Of a DNA stretch of 36,097 nt, positions 13,132 to 20,540 are shown piece after piece (within the stretch, counting starts at the first letter, position 1; every line of letters begins with the position of its first letter). Made by a program: the position numbers and the translations under genes. The stretch spans positions 2,501 to 38,597 of the forward strand of contig NZ_LGHK01000096.1 in the NCBI RefSeq assembly GCF_001908235.1. Direction: 5' to 3'. The notes beneath the pieces were generated by a model. It did not search any database and was not told where the DNA came from. It worked only from the letters and a program-made list of their open reading frames with translations. The stretch comes from Bradyrhizobium sp. NAS96.2. GTDB lineage: Bacteria > Pseudomonadota > Alphaproteobacteria > Rhizobiales > Xanthobacteraceae.

Positions 13132-13803
13132 TCAGTTCGTCGGCATCACATAGGCATAGATCCGGCCGCGCGAGACCGGCACCTCACGGACACGGTGGCT
13201 GCTGTTGCCCGAGATCATGATCGGATTGCCCTTGGCATCGACGCCGGTGATGATCCCGACATGACCGCCGCCGCGGCGACCCATCACGGCGATGGCGCCG
13301 ACCTGCGGCCCCGACACGCGGGTGCCGTATTTGGCGAACGAACTCGCCATGTCGGAGCCGGTGCCACGGTGGCCGGTCTGCTGCAGCACCATGTTCATGA
13401 AGCGCGCGCACCACAGGCTGGAGCGGCCGGTCGGGTTGCCGCCGCCGAGATAGCGGCGCGCCGTGGCGACGATGCCGGACGAGCCGAAGCCGCCTGCCAT
13501 GCTGACGCCGCCGGTGTTGGGCACGGCCTCGGCGTTGCCCGGCAACTCGGGCGCATTGGCTTCGGTAAAGCCGCCCGCCTCCTGCAACTGTGCGCGGCGC
13601 TCAGCGCGCGACGGCCGCGCGGCATGCCGATAGTGATGACGGACATAGTGCCGCGCGTGATGGCCGGCATGGACCGAATACGCGTGACGCTGATGGTGCG
13701 GACGGGCGGATGCCGAAGAAACCGACACGACGGCGAGCGTGAGCGAACACAGAGCCAGCGCCAAAACACGAAGCGACCGGCGATACGCAAGCAACTGAAC
13801 CAT
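13132..13803 (-). CDS. Secreted CHAP/NlpC-type peptidoglycan hydrolase (TIGR02594-like)
   Basis: A 223-residue protein with a signal peptide (hydrophobic core about 12-30, likely cut after ASA at 33), then a His/Arg-rich linker (about 35-65). The papain-like domain (about 105-220) contains C132 in SLWCARFMN, H181 in GGGHVGIITG and N200 in ISGNSSHRV, forming a plausible Cys-His-Asn catalytic set. Such domains cut amide or peptide bonds in peptidoglycan. It is the last gene before a shared terminator with the TIR gene. A perfect 9-3-9 palindrome lies 40-60 bp upstream of the start codon. Confidence 0.87.
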   Translation of the reverse strand: MVQLLAYRRSLRVLALALCSLTLAVVSVSSASARPHHQRHAYSVHAGHHARHYVRHHYRHAARPSRAERRAQLQEAGGFTEANAPELPGNAEAVPNTGGVSMAGGFGSSGIVATARRYLGGGNPTGRSSLWCARFMNMVLQQTGHRGTGSDMASSFAKYGTRVSGPQVGAIAVMGRRGGGHVGIITGVDAKGNPIMISGNSSHRVREVPVSRGRIYAYVMPTN

Positions 13804-13842
13804 ACTTCACGAGATCCTCTGAAACGCCCCCCAACTCCCCGT

Positions 13843-13863
13843 CGCATTCCCTCAGGGAATGCG
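13843..13863. promoter_or_regulatory. Perfect palindrome upstream of the CHAP-type gene
   Basis: CGCATTCCC - TCA - GGGAATGCG is a perfect 9-bp inverted repeat with a 3-bp loop, 40 bp upstream of the start of the leftward gene. It could be a dimeric repressor site or an RNA hairpin in the leader. There is no further evidence. Confidence 0.4.
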
Positions 13864-14037
13864 GCGATGGTTTTGAAAATCGGGATGTGGCGAGAGAAAG
13901 ATGTCATGCGGCGCCAGGAAAACGATTTCTGGGTCATTCCGCGCTGATTCGATGACGAGAAAGGAACCAGAACTGCCGCATTGCAGCCGCGAAAATTAAC
14001 TGCAAATCTGGGGCCGGCCAATGAGAGGAGAATTTCA

Positions 14038-14910
14038 ATGCCCTACGCCACCACGAAAGATAATACCCGCCTGCACTTTGAAGAGGCCGGCAGCGGGACC
14101 CCGATCATCTTCCTGCACGAATTCGCGGCTGATCACACCAATTGGGAACCGCAGCTACGCTACTTCGCGCGCGGCCACCGCTGCATCGCCTATTCCGCGC
14201 GCGGCTACACGCCGTCGGACGTGCCAGCGAATGCCGACGTCTACACCTACAAGCACTTCTACACCGACGCGCTCGCGGTGCTCGACCATCTCGGCATCGC
14301 AAGAGCGCATTTCGTCGGCCTCTCGATGGGCTCCTATTCGTCGCTGCAGGTCGCACTCAACGCGCCGGAGCGCGCGCTGTCGATGACGCTCGCCGCGGTC
14401 GGCTCCGGCTCGAGCCTGGAGAACCTCGACGCCTTCCGCGCGCAGTGCCGCGCCAATGCCGAGCAATACGAGGCGATTGGCTCGGTCGAGGTCGCCAAGG
14501 TGACGCGCGAGGCGCCGAGCCGGATTCCGTTCCTGGTCAAGGACCCGCGCGGTCATGCCGATTTCTACGCCGCGCTCGCCCGGCATGACGCCAAAGGCTC
14601 GGCCAACACGATGCGCAGCTTCCAGGGCGGCAGGCCCTCGATCTACACCATGACCGACGCCATCAAGCGCGTGGCGACGCCGGCGCTGATCCTGTGCGGC
14701 GACGAGGACGACAATTGCATCGCGCCCAGCATGTTCCTGAAGCAGCATCTGCCGGCCGCCGGCCTCGCCTTCTTCCCGAAGTCGGGCCACGTGCTCAACC
14801 TCGAGGAGCCGGCGCTGTTCAACGAGATGGTGGAGCGCTTCATCACGCTGGTCGAGGCCGGCCGCTGGCCGGTGCGCGATCCGCGGTCGCTGGTGGCGGC
14901 GCCGGTGTAG
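14038..14910 (+). CDS. Alpha/beta-fold hydrolase
   Basis: A 290-residue protein of the alpha/beta hydrolase family resembling 3-oxoadipate enol-lactonases and haloperoxidases. The nucleophile elbow is GLSMGS with S96. The acid is D222 or D224 in LCGDEDDN and the base is H251 in KSGHVLNLEEP. The oxyanion region reads FLHEF instead of the usual HG motif. ATG 14038 follows GAGAGGAG at ideal spacing, so the upstream open extension is not used. It stands alone, followed by a palindromic repeat and convergent metW. The substrate cannot be told from sequence. Confidence 0.88.
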   Translation: MPYATTKDNTRLHFEEAGSGTPIIFLHEFAADHTNWEPQLRYFARGHRCIAYSARGYTPSDVPANADVYTYKHFYTDALAVLDHLGIARAHFVGLSMGSYSSLQVALNAPERALSMTLAAVGSGSSLENLDAFRAQCRANAEQYEAIGSVEVAKVTREAPSRIPFLVKDPRGHADFYAALARHDAKGSANTMRSFQGGRPSIYTMTDAIKRVATPALILCGDEDDNCIAPSMFLKQHLPAAGLAFFPKSGHVLNLEEPALFNEMVERFITLVEAGRWPVRDPRSLVAAPV

Positions 14911-14913
14911 CCT

Positions 14914-15002
14914 GTCATTGCGAGCGGAGCGGAGCGAAGCAATCCATTCATCCGCGTATGCCGAGAGATGGACTGCTTCGTCGCTTCGCTCCTCGCAATG
15001 AC
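14914..15002. repeat. Dispersed palindromic repeat, GTCATTGCGAG family, copy 1
   Basis: About 89 bp with inverted ends: GTCATTGCGAGCGGAGCGG at the left and the complement (CTCGCAATGAC) at the right, with the inner arms GAAGCAATCCA and GGACTGCTTCG. It lies between the convergent hydrolase gene and metW. The same element occurs at 22182-22264. I recognise this type as very abundant in Bradyrhizobium genomes. Confidence 0.85.
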
Positions 15003-15009
15003 GGCGATG

Positions 15010-15675
15010 CTATTTGCCCTTCCCGCCGCGGCTGAGCAGGAACACGCCCTGCTCGCCGAACATGTTCCACACCCACCAGGGCAGATTGAGCGGTACCGGG
15101 CGGCCGTAGAGATCGAGCGCCACCGCGCGCTCCATCTTGACGTTGATCTGCTCGCAGAGCTCCACGAAGTCCTTGATGGTGCAGAAATGGATGTTGGAGG
15201 TGTCGTACCAGCTCGCCGGCAGATTCTCGGTGCGCGGCATGTGGCCGCCGATCAAAAGCTGCAGCCGCATCTTCCAGAACCCGAAATTCGGGAACGAGAC
15301 GATGGCGCGCTGGCCGATCCGCAGCAGGTTCTCCAGCACCACCTTGGGCTGCCGCGTCGCCTGCAAGGTCTGCGACAGGATTACATAGTCGAACGCATCG
15401 TCGGGATAGTTGACGAGGTCGGTGTCGGCGTCGCCCTGCACCACCGCGAGCCCCTTGGCGACGCAGCCATTGACGCCCTCGCGCGACAGCTCGATGCCGC
15501 GGCCGTCGATGCCGCGGCTCTCCAACAGCTGCAGCAATTCGCCGTCGCCGCAGCCGACGTCAAGCACGCGCGAGCCCGGCCGCACCATCTCGGCAACCAG
15601 GAGATGATCCCTGCGATAGCCGCCGGTCCGCTCCGGCGCGACGCCCGGCAAGGGCAGTGTCTGCTGCATGCTCAT
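15010..15675 (-). CDS. metW: Methionine biosynthesis protein MetW
   Basis: A 221-residue SAM-dependent-methyltransferase-fold protein. Motif I is VLDVGCGDGELL at about residues 37-48, and the methyltransferase core continues to about 150. The characteristic MetW segments ILSQTLQATRQP, SFPNFGFWKMR and WYDTSNIHFCTIKDF are present. MetW accompanies MetX in many proteobacteria and is thought to support acyl-homoserine formation; its exact reaction is uncertain. The start ATG overlaps the metX stop as ATGA (15672-15675), so the two are translationally coupled. It ends 8 bp from a palindromic repeat. Confidence 0.95.
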   Translation of the reverse strand: MSMQQTLPLPGVAPERTGGYRRDHLLVAEMVRPGSRVLDVGCGDGELLQLLESRGIDGRGIELSREGVNGCVAKGLAVVQGDADTDLVNYPDDAFDYVILSQTLQATRQPKVVLENLLRIGQRAIVSFPNFGFWKMRLQLLIGGHMPRTENLPASWYDTSNIHFCTIKDFVELCEQINVKMERAVALDLYGRPVPLNLPWWVWNMFGEQGVFLLSRGGKGK

Positions 15676-16877
15676 GACTGGCCGTCGCCCTTCAGTCCGC
15701 GCGCCTTGCCTGCAGCCAGCAGGAAGGCACGCGAGATGTCCAGGAATTCGGGCACATCGAGCAGGAAGGCGTCGTGCCCACGATCGGTCTCGATCTCGGC
15801 GAACGACACCCGCGCGCTCGACGCATTCAGCGCGTGCACCAGCGCGCGCGATTCCGAGGTCGGAAACAGCCAGTCGCTGGTGAACGACACCACGCAGAAC
15901 CGCGTCTTGATGCCGGCGAACGCCTTCGCCAGCACGCCGTTGTGATCGGCCGCAATGTCGAAATAGTCCATCGCGCGGGTCAGATACAGATAGCTGTTGG
16001 CGTCGAAGCGCTCGACAAAGGACGAACCCTGATAACGCAGATAGCTCTCGACCTGGAAGTCCGCGTCGAACGAGAAAGTCGGCAGCTCGCGATCCTGCAT
16101 GCGGCGCCCGAACTTGCGATGCAGCGCGGCATCCGAGAGATAGGTGATGTGCGCGGCCATCCGCGCCACCGCCAATCCGCGATGCGGATGGGTGTCCTCG
16201 TCGACATAGCGGCCGCCGCGCCAGTCCGGATCGGCCATCACGGCCTGCCGGCCGAGCTCGTGGAACGCGATGTTCTGCGCCGAGTGGCGCGTCGAGCAGG
16301 CGATCGCGAGTGTCGAGAACACGCGCTCGGGATAGGCCGCGGTCCATTGCAGCACCTGCATGCCGCCCATCGAGCCGCCGACCACGCAGAACAGCGTCGT
16401 GATGCCGAGTCGGTCGACCAGCATCGCCTGCGCGCGCACCATGTCGGGGATGGTGATGATCGGGAAATCGAGCCCCCACACCTTGCCGGTCGCAGGATTC
16501 AGCGACGCAGGGCCGGTCGAGCCCATGCAGCCGCCGATCACGTTGGAGCAGATGATGAAGTATTTGTCGGGATCGATCGGCCTGCCGGTGCCGACCATGG
16601 TGTCCCACCAGCCCGGCTTGCCGGTGACGGGATGGGTGTTGTTGACGTGCTGATCGCCGGTCAGCGCGTGGCAGATCAGGATCGCGTTGGACCTGTCGGC
16701 ATTGAGCTGGCCATAGGTCTGATAGGCGATCTGAAACGGCGCGAGATCGACGCCGCAATCGAGCTTGAGCGGCTGGTCCATGCCGAACTTCGCCACCAAT
16801 GACGACGGATGATCGGCCTCATGGGCGCGATCATCGCTTGGGATCGGTTGGCTCGTTATCGGACGCACGTTGCTCAT
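15672..16877 (-). CDS. metX: Homoserine O-acyltransferase MetX
   Basis: A 401-residue alpha/beta-hydrolase-fold enzyme that acylates homoserine, the first committed step of methionine synthesis. Visible signatures are ALTGDQHV, the nucleophile S169 in GGSMGGMQ, D335 in TSDWLFP and H368 in DRGHDAF, giving the Ser-Asp-His triad. Whether the donor is acetyl-CoA or succinyl-CoA cannot be decided reliably here, because MetX-family proteins include both. The start ATG 16877 lies 52 bp after a terminator that follows a SAM-II riboswitch, so transcription should drop when S-adenosylmethionine is plentiful. It is co-transcribed with metW. Confidence 0.95.
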   Translation of the reverse strand: MSNVRPITSQPIPSDDRAHEADHPSSLVAKFGMDQPLKLDCGVDLAPFQIAYQTYGQLNADRSNAILICHALTGDQHVNNTHPVTGKPGWWDTMVGTGRPIDPDKYFIICSNVIGGCMGSTGPASLNPATGKVWGLDFPIITIPDMVRAQAMLVDRLGITTLFCVVGGSMGGMQVLQWTAAYPERVFSTLAIACSTRHSAQNIAFHELGRQAVMADPDWRGGRYVDEDTHPHRGLAVARMAAHITYLSDAALHRKFGRRMQDRELPTFSFDADFQVESYLRYQGSSFVERFDANSYLYLTRAMDYFDIAADHNGVLAKAFAGIKTRFCVVSFTSDWLFPTSESRALVHALNASSARVSFAEIETDRGHDAFLLDVPEFLDISRAFLLAAGKARGLKGDGQS

Positions 16878-16928
16878 CTAGGCGGCCCTGCCTCCGCGCG
16901 GGAGGCCTCGAACAGAAAATCAGGCCAT

Positions 16929-16960
16929 AAAAAACCCGGCCTGAACAAGGTTCGGCCGGG
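16929..16960 (-). terminator. Attenuator terminator in the metX leader
   Basis: On the reverse strand CCCGGCCGAAC pairs with GTTCAGGCCGGG and is followed directly by TTTTTT (16929-16934). This is a textbook intrinsic terminator placed between the SAM-II aptamer and metX. Its 5' arm (16954-16960) can instead pair with GGCCGGGG (16972-16979) just downstream of the aptamer, which would form an antiterminator. Confidence 0.85.
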
Positions 16961-16980
16961 AGCTGATCTGTCCCCGGCCT

Positions 16981-17033
16981 GTTTAGCGAGTTGTTTAACG
17001 TGGCTGCAAGCCGGCCGGCTCAAATGACCACGG
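16981..17033 (-). ncRNA. SAM-II riboswitch (metX leader)
   Basis: The reverse strand contains the SAM-II core in order: CCGTGGTCATTTGAGCC, then GGCCGGCTTGCAGCCACG, then TTAAACAACTCGCTAAAC. The conserved loop (TCATTTG), the pseudoknot-forming GCTAAA box and the spacing match the class known upstream of metA/metX in Alphaproteobacteria. It is followed by a terminator and then metX. Binding of S-adenosylmethionine should favour termination. The match is by recognition, not by a covariance search. Confidence 0.88.
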
Positions 17034-17227
17034 AGTGCAACGAACCTAGTCCTCAGGCCCCCCGTCGTCAAGGCGGCCAGCGAACGTCCCCTTGCCGGGC
17101 GCCCATGGTTAACCGAATGCGCAGGGCACGGCTGCGACGTTTCTCTTTGCTTTCGCTGCCCGTCTTTCCTAATCAGGGACCCTGTCCGGCACGGCATCGG
17201 GCCGCCCGGACGACAAGGTTTGAGAGC

Positions 17228-18091
17228 ATGTCCAACCCACCCCCGTCGCCGCCTTCGCTGCAGGAGCTGCGCAAGGAGATCGATGCGATCGACGAGCAGG
17301 TGCACCGCCTGCTGATGGCGCGCGGCGACATCATCGACCGCTTGATCCAGGTCAAGAAGACCCAGGAGGTCGGCTCGGCGTTCCGCCCGGCGCGCGAGGC
17401 CAGCATGATGCGCGAGCTGGTGCAGCGCCATCGCGGCATTCTCCCGCTCGACACCATCGAGGGTATCTGGCGCGTCATCATCTCGACCTTCACCTACGTG
17501 CAGGCGCCATTCGCCGTGCATGCCGACGTCTCGGTCGGCGAGTCCGCGATGCGCGACTCGGCGCGGTTTCACTTCGGCTTCGTGGTGCCCTACGTGTCGC
17601 ATTTCAGCGCCCACGCCGCAGTCGAGGCGGTGGCTAAATCGAGGGGCGACCTCGCGCTGGTCTCCGCAATCGCGAGCCGCACGCCGTGGTGGAATGCGCT
17701 GGAGGCCGATGGCGCGCCGAAGATCATCGCGCGGCTGCCGTTCCTCGAGCGCGCCGACCATCCCGCCGCGCTGCCGGTGTTCCTGATCTCGCGGGTCGCC
17801 GACGACGCCATGGTGACGGAGGTGCAGACCTGGAGCGTGCGCGTCTCCGGCTGGAACGCCGACGTCGCCCGCGCGCTGGCGCCGCTCGCCGAGATCGTCG
17901 CGGTCCCCGACACCGCCTTCGATGGGGCAGCCCTGCTGGTTTCGGTCACCGGGCAAGATCTTGAGAGCAAGGGTTTCGAAAAGATCAAGCTCGCTTTGAT
18001 CAAGGCCGGCGCCTCGGTGCGCTCTTCGGCCCTCGTCGGCAGCCACGCAACGCGCTATACGGTGCCCTCTAACGGATCGGCCAAGACCTGA
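17228..18091 (+). CDS. Chorismate mutase (AroQ type) with long C-terminal extension
   Basis: A 287-residue protein. Residues about 10-98 are an AroQ helical chorismate mutase (LRKEIDAIDEQVHRLLMARG, then FRPAREASMMREL), which converts chorismate to prephenate. The remaining roughly 190 residues are not part of AroQ. The segment DLALVSAIASRTPWWNAL followed by KIIARLPFLERADHPAALPVFLISR resembles the end of a prephenate-dehydratase domain but lacks its TRF(L/V) signature, so it looks like a degenerate, possibly regulatory domain. ATG 17228 is preceded by GAGAG; the open frame extends further upstream without a ribosome site. It is the first gene of an operon with an aminotransferase and prephenate dehydrogenase, which defines a tyrosine/phenylalanine role. 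Confidence 0.85.
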   Translation: MSNPPPSPPSLQELRKEIDAIDEQVHRLLMARGDIIDRLIQVKKTQEVGSAFRPAREASMMRELVQRHRGILPLDTIEGIWRVIISTFTYVQAPFAVHADVSVGESAMRDSARFHFGFVVPYVSHFSAHAAVEAVAKSRGDLALVSAIASRTPWWNALEADGAPKIIARLPFLERADHPAALPVFLISRVADDAMVTEVQTWSVRVSGWNADVARALAPLAEIVAVPDTAFDGAALLVSVTGQDLESKGFEKIKLALIKAGASVRSSALVGSHATRYTVPSNGSAKT

Positions 18092-18136
18092 AACAGGACC
18101 TGAAGTCAGAACTGGCCGTCTGTATATCCGGAGTAG

Positions 18137-19237
18137 ATGATGTCCCGCCCCGTGCCGAATCCCGGCATTCTCGATATTGCGCCCTACACGCCCGGCAAGA
18201 GCCCGGTGCCAGAACCGGGCCGCAAGGTGTTCAAGCTGTCCGCCAACGAGACGCCGTTCGGGCCGTCGCCGAAGGCGATCGCGGCCTACAAGGCCGCGGC
18301 TGACCATCTCGAGGACTATCCGGAGGGCACCTCGCGCGTGCTGCGCGAGGCGATCGGCCGGGCCTATGGGCTCGATCCCGACCGCATCATCTGCGGCGCC
18401 GGCTCCGACGAGATCCTCAATCTCCTGGCCCACACCTATCTCGCGCCCGGCGACGAGGCGATCTCGACCACCCATGGCTTCCTGGTCTACCCGATCGCCA
18501 CCATGGCGAATGGCGCGAAGAACGTGATCGCGGCCGAAGCCAATTTCACCGCCGACGTCGATGCCATCCTCAAGGTGGTGACGCCGCGCACAAAACTGGT
18601 CTGGCTCGCCAACCCAAACAATCCGACCGGCACCTATATCCCGTTCGATGAGGTCAAGCGGCTGCGTGCCGCTTTGCCCTCGCATGTGCTGCTGGTGCTC
18701 GACGCGGCTTACGCCGACTACGTCTCGCGCAACGATTACGAACTCGGCATCGAGCTGGTCGCGACCACCGACAACACGGTGGTGACGCACACCTTCTCCA
18801 AGATCCACGGCCTTGCTGCGTTGCGGATCGGCTGGATGTTCGGCCCGGCGCATATCGTCGATGCCTGCAACCGGATCCGCGGTCCGTTCAACGTCACGAC
18901 CCCTGCGATGCTGGCGGCGGTGGCGGCGATCGAGGACACTGCGCATGTGCAGATGTCGCGGACCCACACCGAACAGTGGCGCAACTGGCTGACCGAGGAG
19001 ATCGGCAAGCTCGGGCTGAAGGTGACGCCGAGCGTCGCCAATTTCGTGCTGATCCACTTCCCGACCGACAAGGGCAGGACCGCGGCGGAAGCCGACGCCT
19101 ATCTCACGCGGCGCGGCCTCGTGCTGCGCGCGCTCAACAATTACAAGCTGCCGCATGCGCTGCGCATGACCATTGGCACCGAGGAAGCCAACCGCCTCGT
19201 GGTCGAGGGCCTGCGCGACTTCCTGGCCGGAAAGTGA
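18137..19237 (+). CDS. hisC: Histidinol-phosphate / aromatic aminotransferase (HisC family)
   Basis: A 366-residue fold-type I PLP aminotransferase. Visible are LSANETPFGPSPKA (substrate loop), CGAGSDEIL (cofactor phosphate region), WLANPNNPTGTY, the PLP lysine K222 in THTFSKIHGLAALRIGW, and the C-terminal LRMTIGTEEANR. HisC-family enzymes serve histidine synthesis, and many also transaminate prephenate or aromatic keto acids. Its place between chorismate mutase and prephenate dehydrogenase suggests the aromatic role here, possibly both. Two adjacent ATGs (18137, 18140) are possible starts; GGAG at 18130-18133 is better spaced for the second. The stop lies 4 bp before the next start. Confidence 0.93.
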   Translation: MMSRPVPNPGILDIAPYTPGKSPVPEPGRKVFKLSANETPFGPSPKAIAAYKAAADHLEDYPEGTSRVLREAIGRAYGLDPDRIICGAGSDEILNLLAHTYLAPGDEAISTTHGFLVYPIATMANGAKNVIAAEANFTADVDAILKVVTPRTKLVWLANPNNPTGTYIPFDEVKRLRAALPSHVLLVLDAAYADYVSRNDYELGIELVATTDNTVVTHTFSKIHGLAALRIGWMFGPAHIVDACNRIRGPFNVTTPAMLAAVAAIEDTAHVQMSRTHTEQWRNWLTEEIGKLGLKVTPSVANFVLIHFPTDKGRTAAEADAYLTRRGLVLRALNNYKLPHALRMTIGTEEANRLVVEGLRDFLAGK

Positions 19238-19241
19238 CATC

Positions 19242-20174
19242 GTGACCACGGCTCCGCTCTTCAACCGCATCGCACTGATCGGCTTCGGCCTGATCGGCGG
19301 CTCGATCGCGCGTGGCGCGCGCGCGCAGGGCCTGGTCGGCGAGATCGTGACCACCGCGCGCTCGGAGAAGTCCCGGGCGCGCGTCGCCGAGCTCGGCATC
19401 GTCGATCGCGTCGTCGAGACCAATGCCGAAGCGGTCAGGGATGCCGACCTCGTCATCCTCTGCATCCCCGTCGGCGCCTGCGGCCCGGTTGCGGCCGAGA
19501 TCGCGCCGCATCTGAAGCCCGGCGCCGTTATCTCCGACGTCGGCTCGGTGAAGGGCGCCGTCGTCAAGGATATGGCGCCGCATCTGCCTGATGGCGTGCA
19601 TTTCGTTCCCGCGCATCCCGTCGCCGGCACCGAGAACTCCGGTCCGGACTCCGGCTTCGCCGAGCTGTTCATCAACCGCTGGTGCATCCTGACGCCGCCC
19701 GAAGGCACCGACCCCACCGCGACCGACCGGTTGCGCGCGTTCTGGGCCGCGCTCGGCGCCAAGGTCGAGATCATGACGCCGGACCATCATGACCTCGTAC
19801 TCGCGATCACCAGCCATCTGCCGCATCTGATCGCCTACACCATCGTCGGCACCGCCGACGAGCTGGCGCAGGTGACGGAATCCGAGGTGATCAAATTCTC
19901 CGCCGGCGGCTTCCGCGACTTCACCCGCATCGCGGCCTCCGACCCGACGATGTGGCGCGACGTGTTCCTCGCCAACAAGGACGCCGTGCTCGAGATGCTC
20001 GGCACCTTCACCGAGGATCTGTCGAAGCTCACCCGCGCGATCCGGCGCGGCGATGGCGAAGCGCTGTTCGACCACTTCACCCGCACCCGCGCCATCCGCC
20101 GCGGCATCGTCGAGATCGGCCAGGATTCCGCCGCGCCCGACTTCGGCCGCCCGCACGCGAATTTGAAGAAGTAG
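19242..20174 (+). CDS. tyrA: Prephenate/arogenate dehydrogenase (TyrA, cyclohexadienyl type)
   Basis: A 310-residue NAD(P)-dependent enzyme making 4-hydroxyphenylpyruvate or tyrosine from prephenate or arogenate. The N-terminal Rossmann fold is marked by IALIGFGLIGGSIA. Family signatures HPVAGTENSGP, HHDLVLAITSHLPHL and GGFRDFTRIAASDP follow. No ACT or mutase domain is fused. The start is GTG 19242, immediately after the aminotransferase stop, with GGAAAG upstream; an earlier in-frame start would overlap hisC by 65 bp. It is the last gene of the aromatic operon and is followed by palindromic repeats that may help end the transcript. Confidence 0.93.
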   Translation: MTTAPLFNRIALIGFGLIGGSIARGARAQGLVGEIVTTARSEKSRARVAELGIVDRVVETNAEAVRDADLVILCIPVGACGPVAAEIAPHLKPGAVISDVGSVKGAVVKDMAPHLPDGVHFVPAHPVAGTENSGPDSGFAELFINRWCILTPPEGTDPTATDRLRAFWAALGAKVEIMTPDHHDLVLAITSHLPHLIAYTIVGTADELAQVTESEVIKFSAGGFRDFTRIAASDPTMWRDVFLANKDAVLEMLGTFTEDLSKLTRAIRRGDGEALFDHFTRTRAIRRGIVEIGQDSAAPDFGRPHANLKK

Positions 20175-20191
20175 GATCGGGCACGGCCTTT

Positions 20192-20230
20192 CCCCACGTC
20201 GTCCTGGCGAAAGCCAGGACGACGATGGGG
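20192..20230. repeat. Palindromic hairpin repeat (GTCGTCCTGGCGAAAGCCAGGACGAC type)
   Basis: CCCCACGTCGTCCTGGC and its complement flank a GAAA tetraloop, giving a stem of about 17 bp with one mismatch. It lies 17 bp after tyrA and lacks a T-run, so it is a REP-like element that may also stabilise the transcript end. Confidence 0.75.
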
Positions 20231-20264
20231 ATTGTTCCCGATTCAAGATGTCAAACACGCGGTG

Positions 20265-20371
20265 TCATCACCCGCGAAAGCGGGTGATCCAGTATTCCAG
20301 AGACAGCAGTGCTTGAACCGTGAGGCCGCGGCGTAGCGGATCGCCCGGTCAAGCCCGGCGATGATAGCGGA
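20265..20371. repeat. Composite palindromic repeat (ATCACCCGC hairpin plus CGCCCGG hairpin)
   Basis: It begins with a 9-bp stem ATCACCCGC-GAAA-GCGGGTGAT (20267-20288), then a spacer (TCCAGTATTCCAGAG...), and ends with a second hairpin around ATCGCCCGGTCAAGCCCGGCGAT. This is a unit I recognise as scattered in Bradyrhizobium and relatives, often between genes. Confidence 0.75.
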
Positions 20372-20394
20372 ATGAGTACACAACTCCTCCCGCG

Positions 20395-20503
20395 CGTCGT
20401 CCCTGCGAAATCCGCGGCCGATGTGTTGGAAGGGATCGTCGTACCAGCATCGTTCAACGATAACCATTCGTGGTTATGGGTCCCTGCTTTCGCAGGGACG
20501 ACG
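20395..20503. repeat. Palindromic repeat (CGTCGTCCCTGCGAAA ends)
   Basis: About 109 bp flanked by CGTCGTCCCTGCGAAA (20395-20410) and its exact complement (20488-20503). An inner hairpin TAACCA-TTCG-TGGTTA lies at 20461-20476. It is the third repeat type within 330 bp, between the tyrA end and the convergent binding-protein gene. Confidence 0.8.
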
Positions 20504-20540
20504 GTGAGGATAGATCTCCCGGACTGACAAGAGGAGATGC

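Noticed and set aside
16874..19774. 966-codon open frame opposite the chorismate mutase, aminotransferase and tyrA genes
   Set aside because: No family signature; runs through three well-identified genes and the metX leader.
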